Of a stretch of DNA of 31,054 bases, positions 10,890 to 18,600 are shown piece by piece. Both the position numbers and the translations under genes were made by a program. The stretch lies in NCBI GenBank assembly GCA_023375785.1, contig SZWC01006848.1, positions 46,508 through 77,561 of the forward strand, in the 5' to 3' direction. How positions within the stretch are numbered: the first letter of the stretch is position 1; the number at the start of each line of letters is the position of its first letter. The notes under the pieces are model-generated. The model ran no database searches. It saw only the letters and a program-made list of their open reading frames with translations, and was not told the DNA's origin. Source of the stretch: Penium margaritaceum. Lineage: Eukaryota > Streptophyta > Zygnematophyceae > Desmidiales > Peniaceae.

Positions 10890-11102
10890 GTGAAGCTGTA
10901 CTACAACACGTGCCCTGAACCATGTGACATGGAAACTTCGTTCGACTACATTCCCAAAGAATTGTTCTATGATGTTGCTACAAAAATTGAGGATGAAATC
11001 GTCATTAATCCCGATCCTCCATTCGCATCTATCAGTCCTGGCCAGTTGTGCCCCATGTGTGACATCATTGGGTGGATCCACACGCTCCCCCTCCGAGTGT
11101 AG
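10890..11102 (+). CDS. Unknown short reading frame (possible exon or captured fragment)
   Basis: Seventy codons with protein-like composition (CPEPCDMETSFDYIPKELFY at residues 8-27, then an acidic stretch and PGQLCPMCDIIGW). Two Cys pairs are visible. It ends at a TAG that is followed in frame by another open segment to about 11180. I recognise no family. It lies between the MULE relic and a MULE-like short element, so a captured host exon is conceivable but unproven. Confidence 0.2.
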   Translation: MKLYYNTCPEPCDMETSFDYIPKELFYDVATKIEDEIVINPDPPFASISPGQLCPMCDIIGWIHTLPLRV

Positions 11103-11194
11103 CAGTGGCTTGTGAACGCAAAGCCTGGTCCAATAATGTTTTGGTTACAGAAACTTCTCTTGCAACCGTATTCCTAAGCTTTGGTTATCAACAT

Positions 11195-11203
11195 TATTCA
11201 TTG
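11195..11203 (+). repeat. Left 9-bp target-site duplication of copy B
   Basis: TATTCATTG, identical to 11731-11739. Confidence 0.85.
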
Positions 11204-11251
11204 GGGTTCGGTCACGATATACCCAGTTTTTGGAAGTATACAGCTGGTATA

Positions 11252-11389
11252 CCAATGTCGCAAGAAATAACGCATATGACAATGTCGCACAAAAAATAAT
11301 GCATATGCCAATGTCGCACAGAAAATAACACATATGACAATGGCGTACATAAAATAACGCATATGCCAACGTTACATAGAAAGTACCGA
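11252..11389 (+). repeat. 29-bp tandem array in copy B
   Basis: Five units with the CAATGTCGCAC.A.AAATAACGCATATG pattern (quoted in part). The GCATATGC core is palindromic. Confidence 0.8.
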
Positions 11390-11557
11390 AGGAACCCAGA
11401 AACGCTAAAACAAATGTCATGTTCCTGCCACATACCATGTAGCATTGATGCATGACATGATTTTTGTCATTCACTATGTCTCAGACGAATGCACCATTGC
11501 ACTTTTTTACATGTCAGGTCCAAAGCACATGCTCTGATCAAGCATGAAAAAAGGGGT

Positions 11558-11695
11558 GGGCGGCTGGTTGATTTTGTTGTGGAGGCTGGGCGGATGGTTG
11601 CTTTTGTAACGCAAGGTGGGCGGATGGTTGCTTTTCTTCCTAACCACGGACGGATCGTTACTTTTCTTCCGAATGACGGGTGGATGAGAGTCACA
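11558..11695 (+). repeat. 30-bp tandem array in copy B
   Basis: Units built on GGGCGGATGGTTGCTTTTCT, one unit longer than in copy A. Confidence 0.8.
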
Positions 11696-11730
11696 CTTTG
11701 TGTTTTATGGGTACATGAGCTCTTTCACCC

Positions 11731-11739
11731 TATTCATTG
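11731..11739 (+). repeat. Right 9-bp target-site duplication of copy B
   Basis: TATTCATTG, identical to 11195-11203. Confidence 0.85.
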
Positions 11740-12111
11740 CTAATTCACTCTCATTAATTCTTGGCACGCTTGCCATGTCACTAGACACCTGGCACATCAA
11801 TTATAAAAGAAAACATAAAATGCATCGTCAACCGTGTACATGAGATATGAAATGTCCTTTACTTATATGAGCCATATGCTGGTTGTAATGTATTCCTGTC
11901 ATTTAGTCTCACCAGGAGATATATATTTCCATAGTGTTATTTCTTCTACGGCACTCATTTAGTCCTCACATATGTCATATACAGTTGACGATGAAATAGT
12001 GAGGCACCTTTCGTAACGGTGTTAAAAGTTGACAGCATAGTTGCTGTCAGACCACCGGGTATTCTAGATGTAAAATTTCATTTCATTATACGCAACATGC
12101 CATGTCCTTTA

Positions 12112-12327
12112 CTAGCCTACGTACATCACATTCTGGCACACCAGAGAGGATCCGGGTGGACCCAGAGCTGCCAGTGTGGTGGGTACCAAATTGGACAACA
12201 ATGGGGCAGCTAAAACACACATGATGTGGCACATGTCGAATGGGTCACTGGGAGGAGGTCTTAAGTTCTTTGAGTCCCACATGCTCTTGATCTTGTTCCA
12301 CGCAACCCATGCATCAAACTGGTCCAT
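12112..12327 (-). pseudogene. Unknown protein fragment, related to 12616-12861
   Basis: The minus-strand frame reads MDQFDAWVAW, MWDSKNLRPPPSDPFDMC and IMC near its start. It lines up with the frame at 12616-12861 over about 40 residues (Asp-x-x-x-Trp-Val-x-Trp, Ile-Lys-x-x-Trp-Asp-Ser-Lys, Pro-x-Pro-x-Asp-Pro-x-x-Met-Cys). Conservation at the protein level between two copies about 530 bp apart argues that this was once coding. I do not recognise the family. Confidence 0.4.
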
Positions 12328-12615
12328 ATGGGGACAAGGAGGAAGGATTTATCCCCATGCACCCACTTGAGGAGCATCCGGATCTCCTCCCCTTTACTCG
12401 AGCGGTGGCATGGGACGACCTCTAAGAAAAACAAAATCCGAAGAAGATATGCTTGCTCGTGCAAAAATTGATATAGAAAGAGAGATAAAATTGAGTTCGA
12501 CCCTTATAAATTGCTGCTATTACTACAGTTCATCATTGAAACGCGTCTATACGTTGTCTGTCACTTCACATGCTCCACGGTTTATAACCTGGTACACTAC
12601 AATGGGTCCGGATGA

Positions 12616-12861
12616 TCACCATGCTAAACGGCGATGTGGCGGTTTGACACCCATGAGCCAACACATGTTGTATGGGTCAGCAGGAGATGGGCCGATTCCC
12701 TTTGAGTCCCAAATGCGCTTGATGTTTACCCACCCGACCCACGTATCGTACAAGTCCATGATGCTGGCATCGTCCACAGCACCTATCCATTTCTCTAGCG
12801 GCGGCAAAGGATGCCCCTTCAGCAAGTGCTGGTGCGAGGACATTATGAACTGGGATTTCAA
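12616..12861 (-). pseudogene. Unknown protein fragment, second copy
   Basis: The minus-strand frame of 81 codons contains PLPPLEKWIGAVDDASIMDL, then TWVGWVNIKRIWDSKG and PSPADPYNMCWLMG. It is the better preserved of the two related fragments here. Upstream on the same strand (about 12990-13320) are further patches that read as protein, such as EEYVLLVTTKQFLVSIGDEA, so this may be the last exon of a larger decayed gene. I recognise no family. An unrecognised transposon protein or a host gene family are both possible. Confidence 0.4.
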
Positions 12862-13957
12862 TGTGCCTAATGAACGTTAAGTTCTAATTGCTCTCCGCTT
12901 TGCTTTTGAACTACTATTTGGAGCTCGGTTCGTGCTTCATTTGGGCTTTCACACCTTTTTGACAACGTCACATCATTTCTGTAGGTTGTTGCCAGCGAAG
13001 TGGCGGTTGGCTTACTGCCTCGTCACCGATGCTGACTAGGAACTGCTTGGTTGTCACTAACAGCACGTACTCTTCAGTGATGGAAACATATCCGATGACC
13101 CACATCTATTGTCTTTACGCTCGCATAGCATTCATGCAAATGGAACTTAAACTTGCATTATTTCACTTCGAACCTTGGCCTCAGACAACCTTATTTGTGC
13201 ACAGCAGTGGTAGTACAGGCTGTGGCTTTCGAACCTCCACCGGTGCTTTGGTGATGTACTGGCGGCTGGACACGTGGGTTCCTCTCCGTCACTATTCAAG
13301 CGTCACGGAATAGTGCATGGGGAATGGCGCTGTTTTTTCTGATGTTTCACCGCGTGGGGGATCGTTGCTTTCTTGCTTAGCGTTCATACCTAAATTATTT
13401 CTCGCGGTCCATTGATACCTGCATTATATTGCAGGCAACTTTGGCATATCAGCTATGTAATCTCAAAAACTGGGTATATGTGACTTGTAAAAATGGCAAG
13501 TACATTCAAAATGAATGACTGTCCACATTATTTCTTGAGGCGCCGGATACTCCAACAATGCCCATAAATTTTTGACCCTCCCCTCCCATACATTGTGAGT
13601 ATGTTGGGTTTGTGTAACAAGGAATTGTACTGTACAACACAAGGTCTTGTGCATTAGTGCATGATTTGCTCAATGTTTGAGGTTTTCCCAAAAACGTACA
13701 TTAGTGTTGTTTTTATTTGGGTCAGTTACACTTTTCTGATACACTTGGCTTATACACTCTGCCTTTTTGAGAGGAGGTGTCCATTGCAGGCAATAGATGT
13801 TCCGCACTCTTAAAACTCAAGAGTGTGCTATGAAAGTGTATCTGAGTATTGTAGTTGATGGATAAGTATAGAAATGCACTAGTGTATCAAGTATCAGTTA
13901 TCATCGGACACATCCAAATTGTCCATAGATGATGTTGGACAAGTAGGATTAGAAGAA
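12862..13957. other. No gene recognised
   Basis: Possible minus-strand exon remnants at about 12990-13320 as noted for the neighbouring fragment. 13320-13957 holds nothing I can identify. Confidence 0.35.
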
Positions 13958-14130
13958 AGTGTTGATGATTACGTGATGATTGGGAGAACATAACAAGCAC
14001 TTATCTAATCTTAAACAAATATTTGAGGAATGCTATAGACCAAACATTGCATCAATTTATTTCCAAGATTCCAGTGGTGAGCACAAGCTACAGGGAGGAT
14101 TTTTGACACAATATCTGGTAGCCTTGGATG
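13958..14130 (+). pseudogene. Short Ty3/gypsy-like reverse transcriptase remnant
   Basis: The plus strand reads SVDDYVMI, then after a one-base shift EHNKHLSNLKQIFEECYR. This resembles the gypsy RT stretch with the Val-Asp-Asp active site followed by a His-x-x-His-Leu-x-x-Leu/Val-x-x-Ile-Phe helix. The similarity fades within about 40 codons on either side and no other retroelement domain is nearby. It is a small scrap and a chance match is not excluded. Confidence 0.4.
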
Positions 14131-14136
14131 TTCAAA

Positions 14137-14181
14137 ATCGTGGGTATCATTGTGATCTCCTATCACCATGATACCCACAAT
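14137..14181. repeat. Near-perfect hairpin, 20-bp arms
   Basis: The arms ATCGTGGGTATCATTGTGAT and ATCACCATGATACCCACAAT pair with two mismatches around a 5-base loop CTCCT. Function unknown. Confidence 0.7.
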
Positions 14182-14409
14182 TTGGAATCTCCTCCTCTCC
14201 CCAAATACTGTAAGTGCATCAGGATGTGATAAAGAGAAAGTGTATATTGCATGAAAACGGTTTCGGTACATTATTCTATGGATTGCTGCAAGTTTGAGAT
14301 TTCCAAGAAACACAAAATATTGTACTTTTTTCTGTTTGTGTTGAGACAGTGAGGATGCAACTCAAGGAGTAGATAACTTGACAAAGAGCCGAGTTGATCT
14401 TTCTCTTTT

Positions 14410-14493
14410 GAAAATGATTATGTTTATCTTTCTCATAAAGATTACATGTTGTCTTGAAAATGTTTATGTTTATCATTCTCATAAAGACAACAT
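14410..14493 (+). repeat. 46-bp tandem duplication
   Basis: GAAAATGATTATGTTTATC at 14410 is repeated at 14456 as GAAAATGTTTATGTTTATC, with CTCATAAAGA..ACATG in both units. Confidence 0.75.
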
Positions 14494-14939
14494 GTAACCC
14501 TTGCCACTGACCTAGAACATTTTACAAGTTTCAGAGTAAGGGGCATATCCCCTATTGCACGTTAGGCACGCTTGTTGGGCCTCATCCAGTGGCCGGTCAA
14601 CGAGGATTGCAAGTGCAGTTCGTAGTGCAATGGTAAAGCCCTCACAAGACCCTCAAACCTGGGTTTTTGAAAGCAGACAACTTGAGGACATATAAGGAAA
14701 ATACAAGAAGCAAGCATACGTACTATTGTCTTAATCAGCCTCCAAAACAAGGACTGTTCTATGTCTTACAGGAGTAGCAGTACACATGTTTCCATGAAAA
14801 AAACATCCATGTGTGAGCCTAAGAAGAGGATACTATGGGCCTCTGGGCTAGGGTGGAGACGATTACACAGGGGTAAATCTTGGAGTGACAAGAGGAATTG
14901 TAAGGATACCACACACTCAAAATGCATCGTCTCCACGTG
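14494..14939. other. No gene; probably partly copia 3' LTR
   Basis: No open frame with a motif. The part nearest 15001 resembles the sequence left of 26943 and probably belongs to the LTR, but I could not find its left edge. Confidence 0.35.
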
Positions 14940-15360
14940 CTAGACCATTATGTCGCGCACACTCACAGCCGCAAGAAGAAAAATGTGTACATGAATCAAT
15001 ATGCCCCCTTGGGTGGGAGTGCGACACGTGCACAGCCCAATGATGTAGTCAAATGAGTAGAGATGGAGATTGTAAGCCATAATGAGCAATTCTCCCAGTT
15101 GCGCCTCTAGACTGATGGCACATACTAGGATGACACTAGCTTTAAGAGCTTCCTTAAGAAAGTGATCTTTGGCATTGATGTACTTAGTGTGCGAGTGCAA
15201 CACACAATCATGTCTAGCAATGCGACATGCACTATAGTTGTCACGATGTCATGACACGGCATGTACATCTAGACCCAAGTCTTGCACGAGGTGCACAAGC
15301 CAAATGACCTCAAATGTTGCCTCCTCTAGGAACATGTAATCTCCTACAACAACACTATGT
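14940..15360 (-). pseudogene. Copia RNase H domain remnant
   Basis: The minus strand reads GDYMFLEEATFEVIWLVHL near 15300-15350, corresponding to the Glu-Tyr-x-x-Leu-x-x-Ala-x-x-Glu-x-x-Trp-Leu block of copia RNase H. It then reads DNYSACRIARHDC and HSHTKYINAKDHFLKE near 15135-15240, corresponding to the Asp-Asn-x-Ser-Ala ... His-x-x-x-Lys-Tyr/His-Ile ... His-Phe block. Stops lie between the blocks. RNase H removes the RNA template during reverse transcription and would be the last pol domain, which fits its position next to the probable 3' LTR. Confidence 0.7.
14957..15001 (-). repeat. Start of probable copia 3' LTR, with adjacent purine tract
   Basis: It shares about 45 bp (CAAGAAGAAA.ATGTGTACATG..AATCAA, quoted loosely, by eye some 80 percent) with 26896-26943. 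On the minus strand it is preceded by a purine-rich AAGGGGGCA (about 15002-15010) that could be the polypurine tract. The first bases are TATTG rather than TGTTG. Confidence 0.45.
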
Positions 15361-15399
15361 GTGAAACACAACTGTTTTGCATTACGCCATAACACAGTT

Positions 15400-16388
15400 C
15401 TGAACTGCACCCAAAACGTACATCAAGACTACAAGTTGCAAAATTGCGGGTATATTCATTATCGCAATAGCCATAAAGTAGTTGCCCCACAACAAAGGCA
15501 AAAACCAATCCAAGATCAGCGATTCAAACACATAAGGCAACAGTTTGAGCAATGTTTTGTGGTGCGTAGTACATGGTTTTTGGTTGAACTGGGCAAGCAC
15601 GTTGACTGTGCATTGTGATGTCCGATTGGGTTGTCAAGGGTATGTATGATATGTTGCCTGTGATCTGTTGGTACAAGTTGGGGTCTTTGGTTGGTCCGTA
15701 ATCGATAGTTTGTGCATCTAATAGATTGGCGCAGACATCTTGGCTCATAGGCAAGTGCTATGCATGTAGATGTTGTAGCAAGTCTTGGAAGCGTGTGGTG
15801 AGATGGACGATTAACCGTCCCTGGTGCTCAATGAGAGTACGTTCATGTTTCTTCCTGGCAATGGTCATACCCAAATGTTTTGTGATTTGCCCAGATTTTT
15901 CATCATGTAGTACGGTGTGAGCAATGTTTTTGTTTGTGCAATGAGCGGATGATGGGGAACTTGATCAATATGTCATCCACGTACACAAGCACTACAACTG
16001 GAAGATTTTTTTCCATTGGAGAAACAAGGATGGTACATAGAGACTCTATGCAAATCCATATGTTCACGGATTCCTTGTTCCAACACCTTGGGGCCTATTG
16101 ATATCATATAGACCTTTCAACAGTAACCACAAGTGATCAGTGCCACCATCAAAGCCTTCTAGTTTTTTTCTATGTAACCCTCCCCCATGAGAAACCTTGA
16201 GGAAAGGGTTACTGACATCCATTTGATGGATGTCCTGGACCTCATGTTCCGCCATGGAAAACTCCAATCCTTGTCATTGGTGAAACCTATTAGGCAATCA
16301 GGCCGGCCAGGTCACGTTTTAGTTTGAACACCCATTTGACAACTATTGCTTTACTTCCCGGTGGGAAGGGCACAAGCCCGTACACTCC
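15400..16388 (-). pseudogene. Copia reverse transcriptase, 3' part
   Basis: On the minus strand, in order: LVPFPPGSKAI and KWVFKLKRD (about 16312-16373, the start of the copia RT), EVQDIHQMDVSNPFL (about 16200-16250), LLLKGLYDINRP, LVYVDDILIK (about 15960-15990, catalytic Asp-Asp at 15972-15977), MKNLGQITKHLGM, LYQQITGNISYIPLTTQSDI (15600-15690) and QFNQKPCTTHHKTLLKLLPY (about 15530-15590, in another frame). All are standard copia RT and connection landmarks in correct order. At least three frameshifts and many stops are present. The gypsy insertion at 16394 cuts it off from its N-terminal part. Confidence 0.85.
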
Positions 16389-16393
16389 ATGGT
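16389..16393. repeat. Left 5-bp target-site duplication of gypsy element
   Basis: ATGGT directly before the LTR start TGTAACGGG. It matches 23751-23755. Confidence 0.9.
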
Positions 16394-17012
16394 TGTAACG
16401 GGTGGAGTCTCCAGCTCCTGCTCTGAAGTCGTCGTCGGAGTTCGCACAATGGCGTTCTCAGTCCGCGTCAGGGGTTTACCCCCTTCGCAGGACTGAGGGG
16501 TAATCGTCATCAACGACCCAGAGCAAGGAGACTCGAATATTTTAAGTCTCCGTAGGCCCATTTCCGTTTTTAACCCTACCCCTGGTTTTGGGACCCAAAT
16601 CGTGGGTTTTTACCTCAAACTCGTGTGTTTGCACGAGTTATTTAGTTTGTTTTATGTCAAAGTTCGTCGTAAACAAACTTCGATTTACGGGCACGAAATC
16701 GTCGCGTGCGAGGCATGCGGGCGACTTCGCGCCAGTCCTCTCGTCCTCACCCTCGATCCCCCTATCCCTCTTCCTCGCTTGCTTGTTTGCAAGGAGGGCA
16801 AGGGGGGGCGAGGGCACAAGGCCATGAGGCCTCACCCTTGAGGCCCTCGTGGCCCCTCAGCCGCCGATCAGGCTGAGGCCGCGATCGGCGGCTGGCAGCT
16901 GGCCGGCCGGTGGCCGGCCGGTCGCTTGGCCGGCCGCCGGCCGTCTAGCTCGCAAGCAGCGAGCTGGCCGGCGGCCAGCGAAGTGCTGGCCACCGGCCAG
17001 CCCTCGCTGACG

Positions 17013-17041
17013 CGAGGGGTGGTGCGCAACCACCCCTCGCT
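17013..17041 (-). repeat. 12-bp-stem hairpin in gypsy LTR
   Basis: GCGAGGGGTGGT and ACCACCCCTCGC pair perfectly around a 5-base loop GCGCA. The 5' LTR has the same stem (about 23682-23710) with loop GCACA, so the stem is kept while the loop varies. Confidence 0.75.
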
Positions 17042-17080
17042 TCAGCGAGGAGGGAGGGCCGAACCGGCCCTCCCGCTACA
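17029..17080 (-). repeat. Hairpin next to the U3 start of the gypsy LTR
   Basis: GGGAGGGCCG and CGGCCCTCCC pair perfectly around AAC near 17053-17075. In the 5' LTR the same hairpin has one mismatch (GGGAGGACCG). Confidence 0.7.
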
Positions 17081-17093
17081 TTCCTCCCCACTT
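17081..17093 (-). promoter_or_regulatory. Polypurine tract of gypsy element
   Basis: On the minus strand AAGTGGGGAGGAA lies directly against the 3' LTR start. This is where the RNase-H-resistant primer for plus-strand DNA synthesis sits in LTR retrotransposons. Confidence 0.85.
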
Positions 17094-17438
17094 ATTTTGA
17101 GCCCTCCCGGTTCATGAACAACAAGTAGGATTGTCAGTCAGTGAGTCATCAACATTGTGAAAGAAAATCAATAATTGCAATCACCAGCTAGACATGAACA
17201 CGTGCATGGTACTTGGACCTATGCTGCATCTTGTAGGTCAGCACGGCTAGCGGCCTCCCCCCTTTACGCTGGAGCGTCCGCGCGACAACCATGTTGGCCG
17301 TCCCCAACCTCCTATGGTCGTTGTCCATGAATGCTGCCCTGTGGGAATGTTGTTCATTTTTTCCGCGTTCAGGTGGTACCTCCCGCCACGCGTCAAGCTG
17401 TGCGAGCTGCAAGCTTGCTCCAGTACTCGTTGACCACC

Positions 17439-17446
17439 CTTGTGGG
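17439..17446. repeat. Left 8-bp target-site duplication of hAT element
   Basis: CTTGTGGG, identical to 18461-18468. Confidence 0.9.
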
Positions 17447-18460
17447 TAAGGCTGCACACGAATCCTTGGATTCGTGAATCTGATTCACGAATCCCGAATC
17501 CAGACCCGGATTCACGAATCCGGATCCAGGGTAGGGTCTCATATGGGGATTCGGGAATCCACTCACGAATCCTTGGGGAGGGGAGGGGGTCCTTATATCG
17601 AACAGCCAGTCAGTTCAAATCCGACAATTGACTCGTCGTTTGGTGTTTCAAAAAAATGATTTCTCGGAGGGTCGCAGGCTCTCCCTCCGCGCCCGTCACT
17701 CCCAAGCATGTTTCACGCATGTGCCAGGTCACAGACCTGGCACATGCGCGAAACCTTGACGGCGGCCATACTTTTGCATGTCTAACTCAAAAGGTTGACG
17801 GTCGCACCCACGACATTCAGGTGCTCGCACTTTTGCACGAACGCGTAAGGACCTGATTTGGACGAATCATGCCATCGCCCGGGCCTGAGGTTCGGCAGTT
17901 GGGAGGTCTGGTGTCAGGCCAGATGAGTAAGAAGATTACATGTAGGCTTGGGTTTCAGGCTCGGGCGATAACACGATTTTCAGTCGTCTGGTCTGACGCT
18001 GGACGTTGTGCCTCGGTGTCACCTCCCACTTAGGGGTACAGAAACGTAGTCCCGAGAATGAAGGGGGGGGGGAGGGCGAGCCTGAGATTTTTCCTCCATC
18101 AAGGCTGACACGTGGCACACCAGCGATGTACCACGGCTGGCTTCTTGGTAGCTTGGAGCCACCATGAACTCGTACCATAGATGTGCGAGATGCTACATAG
18201 TGCAGGTCCATTCACTATTCTACATAGACTGTTTGGCTGTCACGCTAAAACTATCGTAACAGCAACAGTTGGTGCGGCGTTTTGGTTTGTGTTTGCCATA
18301 ATTTGCGAATCCACCAGGATTCGCGAATCCCGGATCCGGATCCACGAATCCAAATCCAACTACGGATTCGGACTCTCGCATCCGAATCCAACTACGGATT
18401 TGGACTCTCGAATCCGGATCCAGGCTGAGATTTGCGAATCGGATTCGGTGTGCAGCCTTA
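17447..18460. mobile_element. hAT-like non-autonomous DNA transposon (1014 bp)
   Basis: The ends TAAGGCTGCACACGAATCC and, inverted, TAAGGCTGCACACCGAATCC match except for one extra base. The element is flanked by a perfect 8-bp duplication CTTGTGGG (17439-17446 and 18461-18468), the length made by hAT transposases. Both ends carry dense GAATCC/GGATTC motifs inside the terminal repeats, about 17460-17570 and 18305-18445. Such subterminal repeats are known binding sites in hAT elements. There is no transposase frame. A strong hairpin lies at 17711-17753. Removing it with one duplication restores the frame of the gypsy pol gene. Confidence 0.88.
17711..17753. repeat. 20-bp-arm hairpin inside the hAT element
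   Basis: TTTCACGCATGTGCCAGGTC and GACCTGGCACATGCGCGAAA pair with one mismatch around a 3-base loop ACA. Confidence 0.85.
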
Positions 18461-18468
18461 CTTGTGGG
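18461..18468. repeat. Right 8-bp target-site duplication of hAT element
   Basis: CTTGTGGG, identical to 17439-17446. Confidence 0.9.
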
Positions 18469-18600
18469 CAGCCGAGATTCTGGCTCCCATGAATTATGTT
18501 TAGGTCCACAACCGGCCCAATTAACGAGGTACTCCCTGACAACGCGCGACCGAAGAGTACGCTCTCGGTGCTAGATTAGGCAAAGGACCTCGTTTTGGCC
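18465..18600 (-). pseudogene. Chromodomain at pol C-terminus
   Basis: In the pol frame the minus strand reads HRERTLRSRVVREYLVNWAG, then CGPKHNSWEPESRL. The pattern Tyr-Leu-Val-x-Trp-x-Gly-x-x-x-x-x-x-Ser-Trp-Glu-Pro is the chromodomain signature. A TAG at 18571-18573 sits just before it, where the family often has Gln in Ile-Leu-x-His-Arg. Confidence 0.85.

Larger units (their letters stand above)
9881..11203. other. 3' flank of the MULE relic; two unassigned frames
   Basis: A plus-strand frame at 10055-10330 encodes a strongly acidic 91-residue tail (Glu/Asp/Lys-rich) that could be the C-terminus of the transposase or a separate relic. A second frame is listed at 10890. The rest (10330-10890) is AT-rich with nothing recognisable. 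Confidence 0.4.
11204..11730 (+). mobile_element. Non-autonomous MULE-like element, copy B, with 9-bp TSD
   Basis: A 527-bp element starting GGGTTCGGTCACGATAT and ending TTTCACCC. It is flanked by the perfect 9-bp direct repeat TATTCATTG (11195-11203 and 11731-11739). A duplication of this length points to Mutator-type transposition. Inside are a five-unit 29-bp array (about 11252-11389) and a four-and-a-half-unit 30-bp array (about 11558-11695). There is no open frame that could code for a transposase. It is colinear with copy A at 958-1454 apart from one extra 30-bp unit. Confidence 0.85.
16394..17080 (-). repeat. Gypsy 3' LTR (687 bp)
   Basis: Colinear with 23051-23750. Plus-strand ends are TGTAACGGG and CCCGCTACA, which form an imperfect inverted repeat. 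The half near 17080 is very GC-rich with repeated GGCCGGCC motifs and strong hairpins. A 12-13-bp indel near 16690 accounts for the length difference from the other LTR. Confidence 0.92.

Noticed and set aside
6031-11739. Target-site duplication for a 6031-11730 element
   Set aside because: The left flank AAATTTAAA and the right flank TATTCATTG do not match.
10960-12820. Similarity of PGQLCPMCDIIGW (10890 frame) to the Pro-x-Asp-Pro-x-x-Met-Cys motif at 12.1-12.8 kb
   Set aside because: Only a few residues agree, on opposite strands and without neighbouring support. Probably chance.
16588-16841. Open frames within the gypsy LTRs (also 22848-23775) as genes
   Set aside because: They lie in the LTRs, recur in both LTRs in broken form and read low-complexity Arg/Gly/Ala runs from GC-rich hairpin sequence.
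18360-18542. Separate minus-strand frame near the chromodomain
   Set aside because: The chromodomain motif reads in the pol frame itself. The other frame is a shadow that runs into the hAT end.
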